A stretch of DNA of 6,263 bases. Source: an uncultured bacterium. Lineage in GTDB: Bacteria; Cyanobacteriota; Vampirovibrionia; Gastranaerophilales; Gastranaerophilaceae. The translations under genes were made by a program, and so were the position numbers. The stretch is taken from assembly GCA_946183815.1 (NCBI GenBank), contig CAMHDG010000099.1, positions 1-6,263 of the forward strand, given 5' to 3'. The stretch's first letter is position 1, and each line of letters opens with the position of its first letter. Under the pieces are notes generated by a model. The model did no database searches. It was given only the letters and a program-made list of their open reading frames with translations, and was not told the DNA's origin. Positions 1 to 6,209 of this stretch are shown piece by piece.

Positions 1-490
1 CTGCAGAGGTTGCACTCATTGTATCTACAAGAGAGCCTTCGCCAACATTTATTGTTACAGGTGTTTTACTGTCAGAGGTGAGGTTTACCTTGGATACATT
101 TATACCACCCGTACCCTTAACGGTTTCAGCCGTTACCTTGTCACTTTCTCCGTTTTTTAAGTCCATATCTATCGCAAAATTGGATATAGCACTGTTTTCA
201 ACTGATAAAGATTTAAGTTTAACAGTCCCAATTTTATTATTTGCAATATTGAGTGTTGAATTATTACCAAGAACATACGATGCAGCACTCAAACTGTTTT
301 CGTTTGCAACATTTGTTGTGCTATTGCTGTCAGTTATGAATTTAATATTACTGCCATCTGTTATTTTGAGTTTTTCACCTAAAGTTGCATCACCTTTAAT
401 AGTTATCGTACCTTTTCCTGCGATTTCGTCATCTATGGTAATTGTATGGAGATCTTTATCTATTGTGTTAAGAATAAGTCCTGCATCGTT
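1..490 (-). other. Autotransporter-like passenger tail, residues 1876-2038 (continues past the left edge)
   Basis: After the last decayed repeat the GGA/FxxN pattern stops and the sequence becomes short strands separated by Gly/Asn/Asp turns: KGTITIKGDATLG, then LKITDGSNIKF, NSTLNIANNKIG and FAIDMDLKNGESDKVTA. The last contains Ser-Asp-Lys at 1991-1993, followed by a strand and a Gly-Thr-Gly-Gly turn. An aspartate-rich strand followed by SDK or AD.. and a hydrophobic strand is common just upstream of the autochaperone region and beta-barrel in classical autotransporters. This resemblance is from memory of the family and is moderate. If correct, the barrel lies within the next few hundred codons to the left of the window. 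Confidence 0.6.
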
Positions 491-3400
491 TAAGTAAATT
501 GCATTAGATTTCTTGTTTGCAGTGTTTCCTCTGAAGAGTACATCACTTTCTCTTGATACAACTTCTACAACCGAATTTTTATCAATATAAATCGCACCAC
601 CTGCTTCGGTTGCGGTATTATTTACAAATTGGACATCATTAAAGATAACATTTTTTGTATCTTTTGCAACATAGACAGCCCCGCCTTTTTTTGCAGAGTT
701 TCCGTCAAAGCCTGAACCTGAATTTGTTATTTCTACTCTGTTACTTGTAGTGCTGATATATAAAGCCCCACCGTTTTCGGTTGCAGTATTATTTTTAAAG
801 AAATTATTTGTAAGCGATGCGTTACTGTGAGTGCCTAAATATATTGCCCCGCCTGAGCCGCCTGTTGCTTTATTGTTTTCAAATAAAGAGTTTTGAATAT
901 TAACCACTGCTTCGCTTGTTGTGTAAATAGCCCCGCCTGAGCCTTTTTGTACCTCGTTGCCGGTAAAGGTTGAAGCATCAATTTTGAGTGGTGCACCACT
1001 TGTGGTGTTTGGCGAATGATAAATAGCCCCACCGTTTGTTTTTGCCTTGTTTTCACTAAATTCTGACAGCGCAACTGTTAAACTTGCATAATTCCCTGTA
1101 TAAACAGCCCCGCCCAGTTTCCCGCTGTTGTTTTTGAATTTTGACGCATAAATATAAGAGTCAACGATTTTATAGTCTTTTGTACTGTAATTTTTTATAC
1201 TGTATATAGCCCCGCCGTTTCCGGTTGCACTATTATTCTCAAAAAGGGTGTTAATGACTATGGTTGAATGTTCGTTATAAATAGCACCACCATTTTCACT
1301 TGCAGTATTTCCTTTAAAGTGTACCCCGTTTAAGTAAATAGCGTTTACGTTAAAGATAGCCCCGCCGTATTTTGCAGAGTTTGTTTCAAATAAACTTGTC
1401 TGTAATTCTTCATTATATGTGTTGTTATCAATAGAAGTAACAGTTTCCCCTATTTGGAAAATGAAATTATTCAGCACTGCCCCGCCATATTTTGTTGCAG
1501 AGTTGTTTTTAAATTCTACTTTGTCAGCAAGTATAGTTCCCTGATAATTATAGATAGCCCCGCCACTTTCGGCACTGTTATTTTCAAATACTATTGGCGC
1601 ATAAACAACAGGTTCTTCTGTTGTACTGTCGCCAGATTGGGTTTCTGTTTCTGTGTTGTTGTCTGTATCAGTGTTTTCGTCAGATGTAGTTTCGTTTTCA
1701 CTGTTATTTGTATTATTGCCATCTGTTGTATTGTTGTCAGTTGTGGTTGAGTCGGTTTCTTCTGTTTCTGTTTTTTCATCAGTGTTTAACCGTATAGTTC
1801 CTGATGTTTCCGTAAATATAGCACCGCCGTTACTCTTGGCAGAGTTGTTTTTAAAAGTCGAACCTGTAATTTTTGCTTTGTTCGTTCTGTGGGTTACAAC
1901 ACCTTTATCATCGGTACTTTGGGTGTCTTGTATAAGTATAGCCCCACCTACCATGTTTGTAGTGTTGCCGTCAAAAGTTGAATTATTAACCGTTAGGTCT
2001 GTTCCTGATGTGAAGATTGCACCTGCATAAGTCAACCCGTTATTTTTTGAAAAATTAACATTATCAATAGTTATAACTGCGTTATAAGTCACTTTTCCCT
2101 CTTTATCCGAGGAATTGTTTGCAAACGAATATATCGCCCCTCCGACACTGCCTTGATTGTTTTTAAATTCCCCGCCTGTAATTGTTAGTTTTGAGGTGTT
2201 ATATATAGCACCGCCATAAGCGGACACGTTTCCGTCAAATGTCGAATTTTCTGATTTTATTGTTCCCGTTGTATAAATTGCACCGCCAAAAGTTGCGTTG
2301 TTATTAGTAAATTCATCATTTTTTGAGTTAAATGTTCCTGATACATTGAGTAATGCGCCACCTTGATAGGCTATACTTGATAAATATTTGTTTGAGGTAG
2401 AATTTATAGTTCCGGGGATTTGATAAAACCCGTAAGAGCCGTAAGTGTTATATAAAGCCCCGCCCATTTGACCTATACTTTTATCAAATTTATTATTTTC
2501 AAGCGTTAAAGTACCGCCTTGGTTAAATATTGCACCACCTGCCGAGGATGCATATTTTTTAGTGTTATTAAAAGTTGAATTTTTGACTGTTGCATTTCCT
2601 GTGTTATAAATAGCACCCCCTGCTCCTGCTTTGTTTTTGTCAAAAGTAGCATTATCTACCGTAAGAGTGCCTGCCCCCATATTTGCAACAGCACCGCCAT
2701 ATTGTGCTTCATTTCCGGTAAAATCCGTATTTTCAATATCAAGGTAGCCCGCATTTAAGATAGCACCACCATATCCGTAGGAAATATTACCTGTAAAATT
2801 AGAATCTTTAACCGTTATATGATTTGGTTCAGGTTCGGGTTCAGGTTCGGTATCAGTAGTGCCTGAACCACTTTCATCATTTGTTCCCGTTGTATCGTTA
2901 TTATTATCTGTTGTTTCTGTTTTCGGTTTTTCATAAGCCGTTACATATAACGCACCACCCATTGTTGATTTGTTCTTTTTAAAAGTAGTATTTTTTATGT
3001 TCACATCAGAGTTTCCGCTTACGTATAGTGCTCCGCCTTCACCTTGCACACTTTTGGTTGTTGTGGTTTTCTTTTTCTTGCCCTGTTGGGTTGTCGTTTT
3101 TTCTGTTATTATCGAATAAGCACTGTTTTTTTCAAAAGTTGAATTTTCTATATCAACCACAGAATTTTTATCAACATAAATAGCACCGCCATTTAAACCG
3201 ACACTATTTGAGTTAAAATTAGAATTTGTTATTTTTGTATTACCCGTTGTTTCTGTTGATGCAGAGTCCGTTCCACCTGTCAGAGCAGAGCCTATGTAAA
3301 CAGCCCCTCCGCTTCCGCTTGGAGTTGTTGTCACAACAGTTTTTGCAGGCTCTGTAACGACAACATTGCCGTCTTTGTCTTTTGTTGTTTTAGCGTCAAC

Positions 3401-6115
3401 ATTTTTCGTTTCGGTCGTTTCTTTATACGCTTTGTTTGATATAAAATCAGCATTTTTTATTTCGCCTGTTGCAGTGTTTGAAAGATAGATAGCACCGCCG
3501 TTATCGGTTACGGTGTTTTTGCTAAATTTTATTTGTGATACAACCGTTTTTTCTTTTTTCTTTTTTATTACCGTATATTCTTTATCATCAATCTTTAATT
3601 CACCTTCACTATAAATAGCCCCGCCATTCACTGCACTATTTGAAGTAAAAGTTGAACCTTCTATGACGGTTTTACTTTCTTTTGTTCCGTAAAAAACTCC
3701 TCCTGTGGCTGATTTGTTATTGTTAAAAGTGTCACGTTCGGAGTTAAATGTACCACTGTTATAAATAGTTCCGTTTGTACCTTCGTGATACATAATTGTT
3801 GATAACAGAGAATTTACGATGTTTGTATTATAGATAGCAGAACCGTTTGATGCCTTATTGGAATACTTATATTTTTTCTTTTTATCCCCAAAGGTTACGG
3901 TATTAAGATTTAACGTGCCTTTGTTGTAAATCGCACCGCCATCAGTCAATACATCTTCGGTATTTATAATATTTCCGTCATCATCTTTTGTGTCTGTTGT
4001 TTTGTATGCACTGTTTAAAAATAGTTTTGTTTTTTCAAGTGTAACAATTCCGTTTTCAGCGTTATAAATCGCTCCGCCTTCTTGTGCGTGGTTATTTTTT
4101 AAAGTTGAGGTATTATCGTTAACCGTTCCTTTGTGTACGTATATCGCCCCGCCTGATTTAGCGTAGTTTCCGTCAAAAGTTGATTTATTAAATTCGGCGG
4201 TATCCTCTGCATTGTATATCGCCCCGCCTTTTCCGTCTTTTGCGTAATTATCATTAAAAGTTGAGTTCTCAACATAGATTAATCCTTCGTTAACGATAGC
4301 CCCGCCCAGTGCATCTCTGTCCTCATCATCTTCGTTTACCTTTGTGTAGGCTGTATAGTTACCGTTAAATTTTGATTTGAGTATCTTGTTAATAGTACCT
4401 GCATTATAAATTGCCCCGCCCTCAACGGCAGTTCCCTTATTAAAGTTAGTTGAAGTTATATCGACAATAGTTCCTGCGTTATATATAGCACCGCCTTGAG
4501 TTGCACTTGAACCTGTATTGTATTCAAAAGCAGTCCATCTTATTGGTTCATAATATATTGGTCTTACGACTGATGTAGTTCCGTCTATCGTTACTTCGGT
4601 TGGATTTCTGTAGGTATAAAACGGAACAATAATGTAATTATTTTTTGGTTTTGGGGTGTATCCAAAAGTTGATTTTGAAATAGATAGTTGCCCTTTGTTG
4701 TAGATATCTCCACCTTGTTCTGCCTTATTGTTTGCAAATGTTGAAGATATAATATTTACTTTCCCGTTTTCGTCGTTATAAATAGCCCCGCCTGACGTTG
4801 CTTTGTTAGATGGAATAGTTCCCCATTCACCAAAGGTGTCGTTTTTAAAGGTTACATTTCCTGATTCAACATAAGCACCTGCTCCATCTGTTGCCTGATT
4901 AGAACTAAAAGAGGTCTTTTGAATAAGGATATTTTTATCTTCAGATGTTGCGTTATAAATGCCTCCGCCTTTTTCTGCTTTATTATAATAAAAAGTTGAA
5001 CTTGTTATTGACAAGTATCCTTTGTTATATATCCCACCGCCGTATCCGCCGGCATTATCTTCATTTTTTTTAGCAACATTGTATCTGAAGGTTGTGCTAT
5101 TTATAGTTGCGTTCCCTTCATTATATATCCCTGCACCATAAGTTGCTTCGTTTCCGAGAGGGTAAATATGAACCCATTTACTGCTGTCAAACCTCTTTAT
5201 ATCTTCTTCTGACCAGTTTCTGTTTCTGACATCTTTCCATTCCGGAACAATATAATATATAATTATCCAGTCATCACTGCCTAAATATCCGTCTATATTG
5301 TAAATAACATCAGAATTTGGCATAGTATTTTCAGCAGTAACTGTTGTTTCGGAATCCAGTTTTACACTTCCGTTATTCATAATGTGATAGCCTGAACTGA
5401 CATCGGAATTACCCATAATGTAATAGATACCCTCGTTATGCTGTCCGCCAACAGTTGATTTTTGGATATTTAATATTCCGTTTTTGCTATTATAAATAGC
5501 CCCACCTTTATCGGTTGCAAGATTGTAGTATAAGTTAGAACCCTGATTAACATTTACCGTTCCGCTTTCGTTATAAATCGCCCCGCCATCCGTTGCCGAT
5601 TTATTTTTTATAAAATTAGTGTCTGAAAGTGTTATATTTCCACCTTTATTCGTAATCGCATTGATAAAACTTGTAAAGGTCACGTTATTTGTATTAAAAA
5701 TTTGTGGTTTGATATTTTCTTTTTCATCGTAATAAGTTCCGATAACTACACCATTCATGCGGAAAAGGTCTGTGTAAGAATTGGTTGTACCCTCAATCTT
5801 TTTCATCACAAGTGACTGGCATGGTTTAAAATATATTGACTCATAACTTGCTGAAGGTTTCCCTGTAATAGTTATTTTATTTGCTTTTTGAACATTAGTT
5901 GAATAGTTCCATTGTTCAAGAGCGGTTTCTAATTCTTCGCCCTCTAACCCTTTTAATAATACCTGACTTTCTCTAACAGTCCAGGAATAGTTCCCCGTCA
6001 TATTCATAACTTTTTCTAAAGTTGAATAATATTGTGAAATCGGGTTAATATCGTTACTAAATACAGGCAATCCAAAAATAAGGAAAGCCAAAGCCAATAT
6101 ATATTTATTTTTCAT
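1..6115 (-). CDS. Giant secreted Pmp/autotransporter-like beta-helix repeat protein (C-terminus beyond left edge)
   Basis: The frame is open for 2038 codons from ATG 6115-6113 to base 1, with no stop seen. Order of parts: signal peptide (residues 1-20), non-repeat N-terminal domain (about 21-159), FxxN/GGA[ILV] repeats (about 160-1875), autotransporter-like tail (1876-2038). The paired FxxN and GGA[ILV] motifs are those of the chlamydial polymorphic outer membrane protein repeat, a right-handed beta-helix found in type V secreted adhesins. I saw one cysteine only (Cys99), which suits a passenger that crosses the outer membrane unfolded. The start is fixed by an AGAGG site 5 nt upstream and by an in-frame TAG at 6136-6134. 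It is longer than typical Pmps, which are roughly 900-1800 residues, even without its end. A C-terminal beta-barrel is expected off the left edge but cannot be seen. The likely role is surface adhesin or antigen, by family inference. The reading frame and repeat class are near certain; secretion route and function are less so. Confidence 0.95.
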   Translation of the reverse strand, partial: MKNKYILALAFLIFGLPVFSNDINPISQYYSTLEKVMNMTGNYSWTVRESQVLLKGLEGEELETALEQWNYSTNVQKANKITITGKPSASYESIYFKPCQSLVMKKIEGTTNSYTDLFRMNGVVIGTYYDEKENIKPQIFNTNNVTFTSFINAITNKGGNITLSDTNFIKNKSATDGGAIYNESGTVNVNQGSNLYYNLATDKGGAIYNSKNGILNIQKSTVGGQHNEGIYYIMGNSDVSSGYHIMNNGSVKLDSETTVTAENTMPNSDVIYNIDGYLGSDDWIIIYYIVPEWKDVRNRNWSEEDIKRFDSSKWVHIYPLGNEATYGAGIYNEGNATINSTTFRYNVAKKNEDNAGGYGGGIYNKGYLSITSSTFYYNKAEKGGGIYNATSEDKNILIQKTSFSSNQATDGAGAYVESGNVTFKNDTFGEWGTIPSNKATSGGAIYNDENGKVNIISSTFANNKAEQGGDIYNKGQLSISKSTFGYTPKPKNNYIIVPFYTYRNPTEVTIDGTTSVVRPIYYEPIRWTAFEYNTGSSATQGGAIYNAGTIVDITSTNFNKGTAVEGGAIYNAGTINKILKSKFNGNYTAYTKVNEDDEDRDALGGAIVNEGLIYVENSTFNDNYAKDGKGGAIYNAEDTAEFNKSTFDGNYAKSGGAIYVHKGTVNDNTSTLKNNHAQEGGAIYNAENGIVTLEKTKLFLNSAYKTTDTKDDDGNIINTEDVLTDGGAIYNKGTLNLNTVTFGDKKKKYKYSNKASNGSAIYNTNIVNSLLSTIMYHEGTNGTIYNSGTFNSERDTFNNNKSATGGVFYGTKESKTVIEGSTFTSNSAVNGGAIYSEGELKIDDKEYTVIKKKKEKTVVSQIKFSKNTVTDNGGAIYLSNTATGEIKNADFISNKAYKETTETKNVDAKTTKDKDGNVVVTEPAKTVVTTTPSGSGGAVYIGSALTGGTDSASTETTGNTKITNSNFNSNSVGLNGGAIYVDKNSVVDIENSTFEKNSAYSIITEKTTTQQGKKKKTTTTKSVQGEGGALYVSGNSDVNIKNTTFKKNKSTMGGALYVTAYEKPKTETTDNNNDTTGTNDESGSGTTDTEPEPEPEPNHITVKDSNFTGNISYGYGGAILNAGYLDIENTDFTGNEAQYGGAVANMGAGTLTVDNATFDKNKAGAGGAIYNTGNATVKNSTFNNTKKYASSAGGAIFNQGGTLTLENNKFDKSIGQMGGALYNTYGSYGFYQIPGTINSTSNKYLSSIAYQGGALLNVSGTFNSKNDEFTNNNATFGGAIYTTGTIKSENSTFDGNVSAYGGAIYNTSKLTITGGEFKNNQGSVGGAIYSFANNSSDKEGKVTYNAVITIDNVNFSKNNGLTYAGAIFTSGTDLTVNNSTFDGNTTNMVGGAILIQDTQSTDDKGVVTHRTNKAKITGSTFKNNSAKSNGGAIFTETSGTIRLNTDEKTETEETDSTTTDNNTTDGNNTNNSENETTSDENTDTDNNTETETQSGDSTTEEPVVYAPIVFENNSAESGGAIYNYQGTILADKVEFKNNSATKYGGAVLNNFIFQIGETVTSIDNNTYNEELQTSLFETNSAKYGGAIFNVNAIYLNGVHFKGNTASENGGAIYNEHSTIVINTLFENNSATGNGGAIYSIKNYSTKDYKIVDSYIYASKFKNNSGKLGGAVYTGNYASLTVALSEFSENKAKTNGGAIYHSPNTTSGAPLKIDASTFTGNEVQKGSGGAIYTTSEAVVNIQNSLFENNKATGGSGGAIYLGTHSNASLTNNFFKNNTATENGGALYISTTSNRVEITNSGSGFDGNSAKKGGAVYVAKDTKNVIFNDVQFVNNTATEAGGAIYIDKNSVVEVVSRESDVLFRGNTANKKSNAIYLNDAGLILNTIDKDLHTITIDDEIAGKGTITIKGDATLGEKLKITDGSNIKFITDSNSTTNVANENSLSAASYVLGNNSTLNIANNKIGTVKLKSLSVENSAISNFAIDMDLKNGESDKVTAETVKGTGGINVSKVNLTSDSKTPVTINVGEGSLVDTMSATSA
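1610..1783 (-). other. Thr/Asp/Glu/Asn-rich disordered linker, residues 1445-1502
   Basis: This is the longest low-complexity segment, about 58 residues made almost wholly of Thr, Asp, Glu, Asn and Ser (for example TETEETDSTTTDNNTTDGNN). It sits between the GGAIFT strand and the FENN motif of the next turn, so it replaces the GGA-to-FxxN part of a turn. It is strongly acidic, has no hydrophobic core, and should be an exposed flexible loop or stalk. A linker of similar composition occurs at residues 1061-1098. Confidence 0.7.
2822..2935 (-). other. Asn/Asp/Thr-rich linker ending in an (Glu-Pro)4 run, residues 1061-1098
   Basis: After GGALYVTA the chain enters a 38-residue acidic, disordered-looking linker with KTETTDNNNDTTG, then Gly/Ser, then EPEPEPEP at residues 1090-1097. 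The solenoid resumes at HITVKDSNFTGN. Glu-Pro runs form stiff extended spacers in several cell-surface proteins; a spacer role here is inferred. Confidence 0.65.
2826..2849 (+). repeat. Perfect 2 x 12-bp tandem repeat coding for Glu-Pro
   Basis: On the plus strand GGTTCAGGTTCG occurs twice in tandem (2826-2837 and 2838-2849), with a 6-bp sub-period. It encodes most of the EPEPEPEP run on the minus strand. Because the unit is a multiple of three, slippage would change the number of Glu-Pro pairs and keep the frame. Confidence 0.8.
3038..3115 (-). other. Thr/Lys-rich loop insert, residues 1001-1026
   Basis: The insert lies between FEKNSAY and the GGALYV at 1027-1032, again in the FxxN-to-GGA loop. 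Its core is EKTTTQQGKKKKTTTTK, a short basic, Thr-rich run. On the plus strand this appears as a pyrimidine/T-rich low-complexity stretch at about 3055-3105. Confidence 0.55.
3311..3427 (-). other. Thr/Lys/Val-rich loop insert, residues 897-935
   Basis: A 39-residue low-complexity loop follows FISNKAY and ends in PSGS just before the GGAVYI at 936-941. It starts KETTETKNVDAKTTKDKDGN and then alternates Val and Thr with two prolines. It occupies the FxxN-to-GGA loop and shares its layout with the insert at 705-725. Probably a flexible, exposed loop. Confidence 0.55.
3539..3589 (-). other. Lysine-rich insert, residues 843-859
   Basis: Between a GGAIYS strand and the next FxxN (KFSKN) the chain carries DDKEYTVIKKKKEKTVV, with four consecutive lysines at 851-854. 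Two other four-lysine clusters occur in the protein, near residues 745-748 and within the insert at 1001-1026. Strong positive clusters are unusual in the exported part of an autotransporter-type protein. Confidence 0.5.
3941..4003 (-). other. Thr/Asp-rich loop insert, residues 705-725
   Basis: This insert follows Ala703-Tyr704 and precedes the GGAIYN at 726-731. It begins KTTDTKDDDGN and continues IINTEDVLTD. The same order of features (AYK, Thr-rich, D-G-N, two or three hydrophobics, T-E) recurs in the insert at residues 897-935, which suggests the two loops are duplicates that have diverged. Confidence 0.55.
4307..4345 (-). other. Acidic loop insert, residues 591-603
   Basis: A short Asp/Glu-rich insert (TKVNEDDEDRDAL) lies between an FNGN motif ending in TAY and the GGAIVN at 604-609. 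It occupies the FxxN-to-GGA loop of the turn, the same place as the inserts at residues 705-725, 897-935 and 1001-1026. It may bind cations, but no canonical calcium-binding motif is present. Confidence 0.5.
4535..4660 (-). other. Insertion 2 in the solenoid, residues 486-527
   Basis: This 42-residue, Pro/Tyr-rich insertion interrupts a turn directly after STFG and before FEYN and the GGAIYN at 541-546. It contains YIIVPFYTYRNP and RPIYYEPIRW. It has no GGA or FxxN motif and resembles insertion 1 in its run of Ile/Val followed by Pro and aromatic residues, so the two may share an origin or a fold. Function is unknown. Confidence 0.55.
5153..5443 (-). other. Long insertion 1 in the solenoid, residues 225-321
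   Basis: About 97 residues without a GGA motif separate the second repeat (GGAIYN 204-209) from the third (GAGIYN 327-332). The segment has two halves. The first is Asn/Ser/Gly-rich and strand-like (GIYYIMGN, SGYHIMNNGSVKL). The second is rich in aromatic and charged residues (DDWIIIYYIVPEWKDV, then NRNWSEEDIKRF and KWVHIYPL) and holds most of the protein's tryptophans. It may be a loop domain projecting from the helix, or eroded turns that kept only their strands. No known domain is recognised. Confidence 0.6.
5639..6055 (-). other. Non-repetitive N-terminal domain of the repeat protein, residues 21-159
   Basis: This stretch lies between the signal peptide and the first canonical repeat. 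Its first half is charged and probably helical (around VRESQVLLKGLEGEELETAL). From about residue 75 it becomes beta-strand-like, with short alternating segments such as KITITG, SLVMKKIEG and GVVIGTYY. It contains Cys99, the only cysteine I found in the protein. The second half could be an N-terminal cap of the beta-helix, a common arrangement in pectate-lyase-like solenoids. I do not recognise a named domain, and no catalytic motif is visible. Confidence 0.55.
6056..6115 (-). other. Signal peptide, residues 1-20
   Basis: The protein begins MKNKYILALAFLIFGLPVFS followed by ND. It has a short basic N-region (Lys2, Lys4), a hydrophobic core (about residues 5-16), and a Val-Phe-Ser site fitting the -3/-1 rule of signal peptidase I, with cleavage expected after Ser20. 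There is no cysteine at the junction, so it is not a lipoprotein. The leader is of ordinary length and lacks the long N-terminal extension seen in some large autotransporters. Export by the Sec pathway is inferred. Confidence 0.9.
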
Positions 6116-6120
6116 ACAAT

Positions 6121-6125
6121 CCTCT
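6121..6125 (-). promoter_or_regulatory. Ribosome binding site AGAGG
   Basis: AGAGG on the minus strand ends 5 nt before the ATG at 6115 (spacer ATTGT). Together with the in-frame TAG at 6136-6134 it decides the start codon: no other ATG, GTG or TTG lies in frame between that stop and 6115. Confidence 0.85.
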
Positions 6126-6147
6126 GTAGTACTCTATTTCTCTAAAT

Positions 6148-6168
6148 AAGTGCCTCTCGCACCCACTT
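6148..6168 (-). promoter_or_regulatory. Small inverted repeat in the 5' leader
   Basis: AAGTG (6168-6164) and CACTT (6152-6148) on the minus strand can pair across an 11-nt loop. Alternatively GTGC (6162-6159) pairs with GCAC (6153-6150) around the loop GAGAG. The hairpin would lie at or just after the predicted transcription start and well upstream of the ribosome site, so it could stabilise the 5' end of the mRNA. It is short and could be chance. Confidence 0.3.
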
Positions 6169-6170
6169 AT

Positions 6171-6199
6171 ATTATAGTTCTTTTTTAATGAAAATACAA
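6171..6199 (-). promoter_or_regulatory. Sigma-70-like promoter (TTGTAT, 17 bp, TATAAT)
   Basis: A perfect TATAAT lies at 6176-6171 and TTGTAT at 6199-6194, with the optimal 17-bp spacing. The -35 matches the consensus only at TTG, which suggests help from an activator or the A/T-rich spacer. The start of transcription is expected near 6164, giving a leader of roughly 50 nt that ends in the AGAGG site. Confidence 0.75.
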
Positions 6200-6209
6200 C
6201 CGTAATCAA

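Larger units (their letters stand above)
491..5638 (-). repeat. Array of about 48 degenerate FxxN / GGA[ILV] Pmp-type repeats, residues 160-1875
   Basis: Within the reading frame the pattern STFxxNxA, 2-5 residues, GGAIYN, then a short strand recurs about every 20-45 residues. Checked examples of the GGA motif: residues 177-182 (first), 204-209, 541-546, 604-609, 726-731, 936-941, 1027-1032 and 1839-1844 (last canonical). A decayed copy, SNAIYL, closes the array at about 1870-1875. I count about 39 canonical GGA[ILV] copies and about nine relaxed ones (GAGIYN, GGGIYN, GGDIYN, GSAIYN, GTIYN, GGVFY and similar). Most relaxed copies fall in the N-terminal half (residues 327-820); the C-terminal half is much more regular. 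In chlamydial Pmps these motifs form turns of a beta-helix. The DNA of the motif, often GGCGGGGCTAT, is a GC-rich island repeated through AT-rich sequence. Confidence 0.93.

Noticed and set aside
1..6. CTGCAG palindrome at the first base, a possible cloning junction
   Set aside because: A hexamer at the edge can be chance, and the reading frame runs straight through it with no vector-like sequence.
78..497. Plus-strand frame of 139 codons
   Set aside because: It is the complement of the autotransporter-like tail of the minus-strand gene; its Ser/Leu/Val-rich product mirrors Asn/Thr/Lys codons and has no domain or ribosome site.
835..1779. Two short minus-strand frames (835-1074 and 1591-1779)
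   Set aside because: Both are out of frame with the large gene and lie wholly inside it; their Gln/Lys/Thr-rich products are frame-shifted repeat DNA.
1454..2030. Two overlapping plus-strand frames with Val/Ser/Phe-rich, membrane-like products
   Set aside because: They are antisense to the Thr/Asp/Glu/Asn linker and flanking repeats. The hydrophobic look comes from the complement of ACA/GAA/AAT codons.
491..5638. Regularly recurring TATAGCCCCGCC-like units on the plus strand, resembling a CRISPR array
   Set aside because: The units are short, degenerate and unevenly spaced, and each lies in the same reading phase as Gly-Gly-Ala-Ile-Tyr codons. They are protein repeats.
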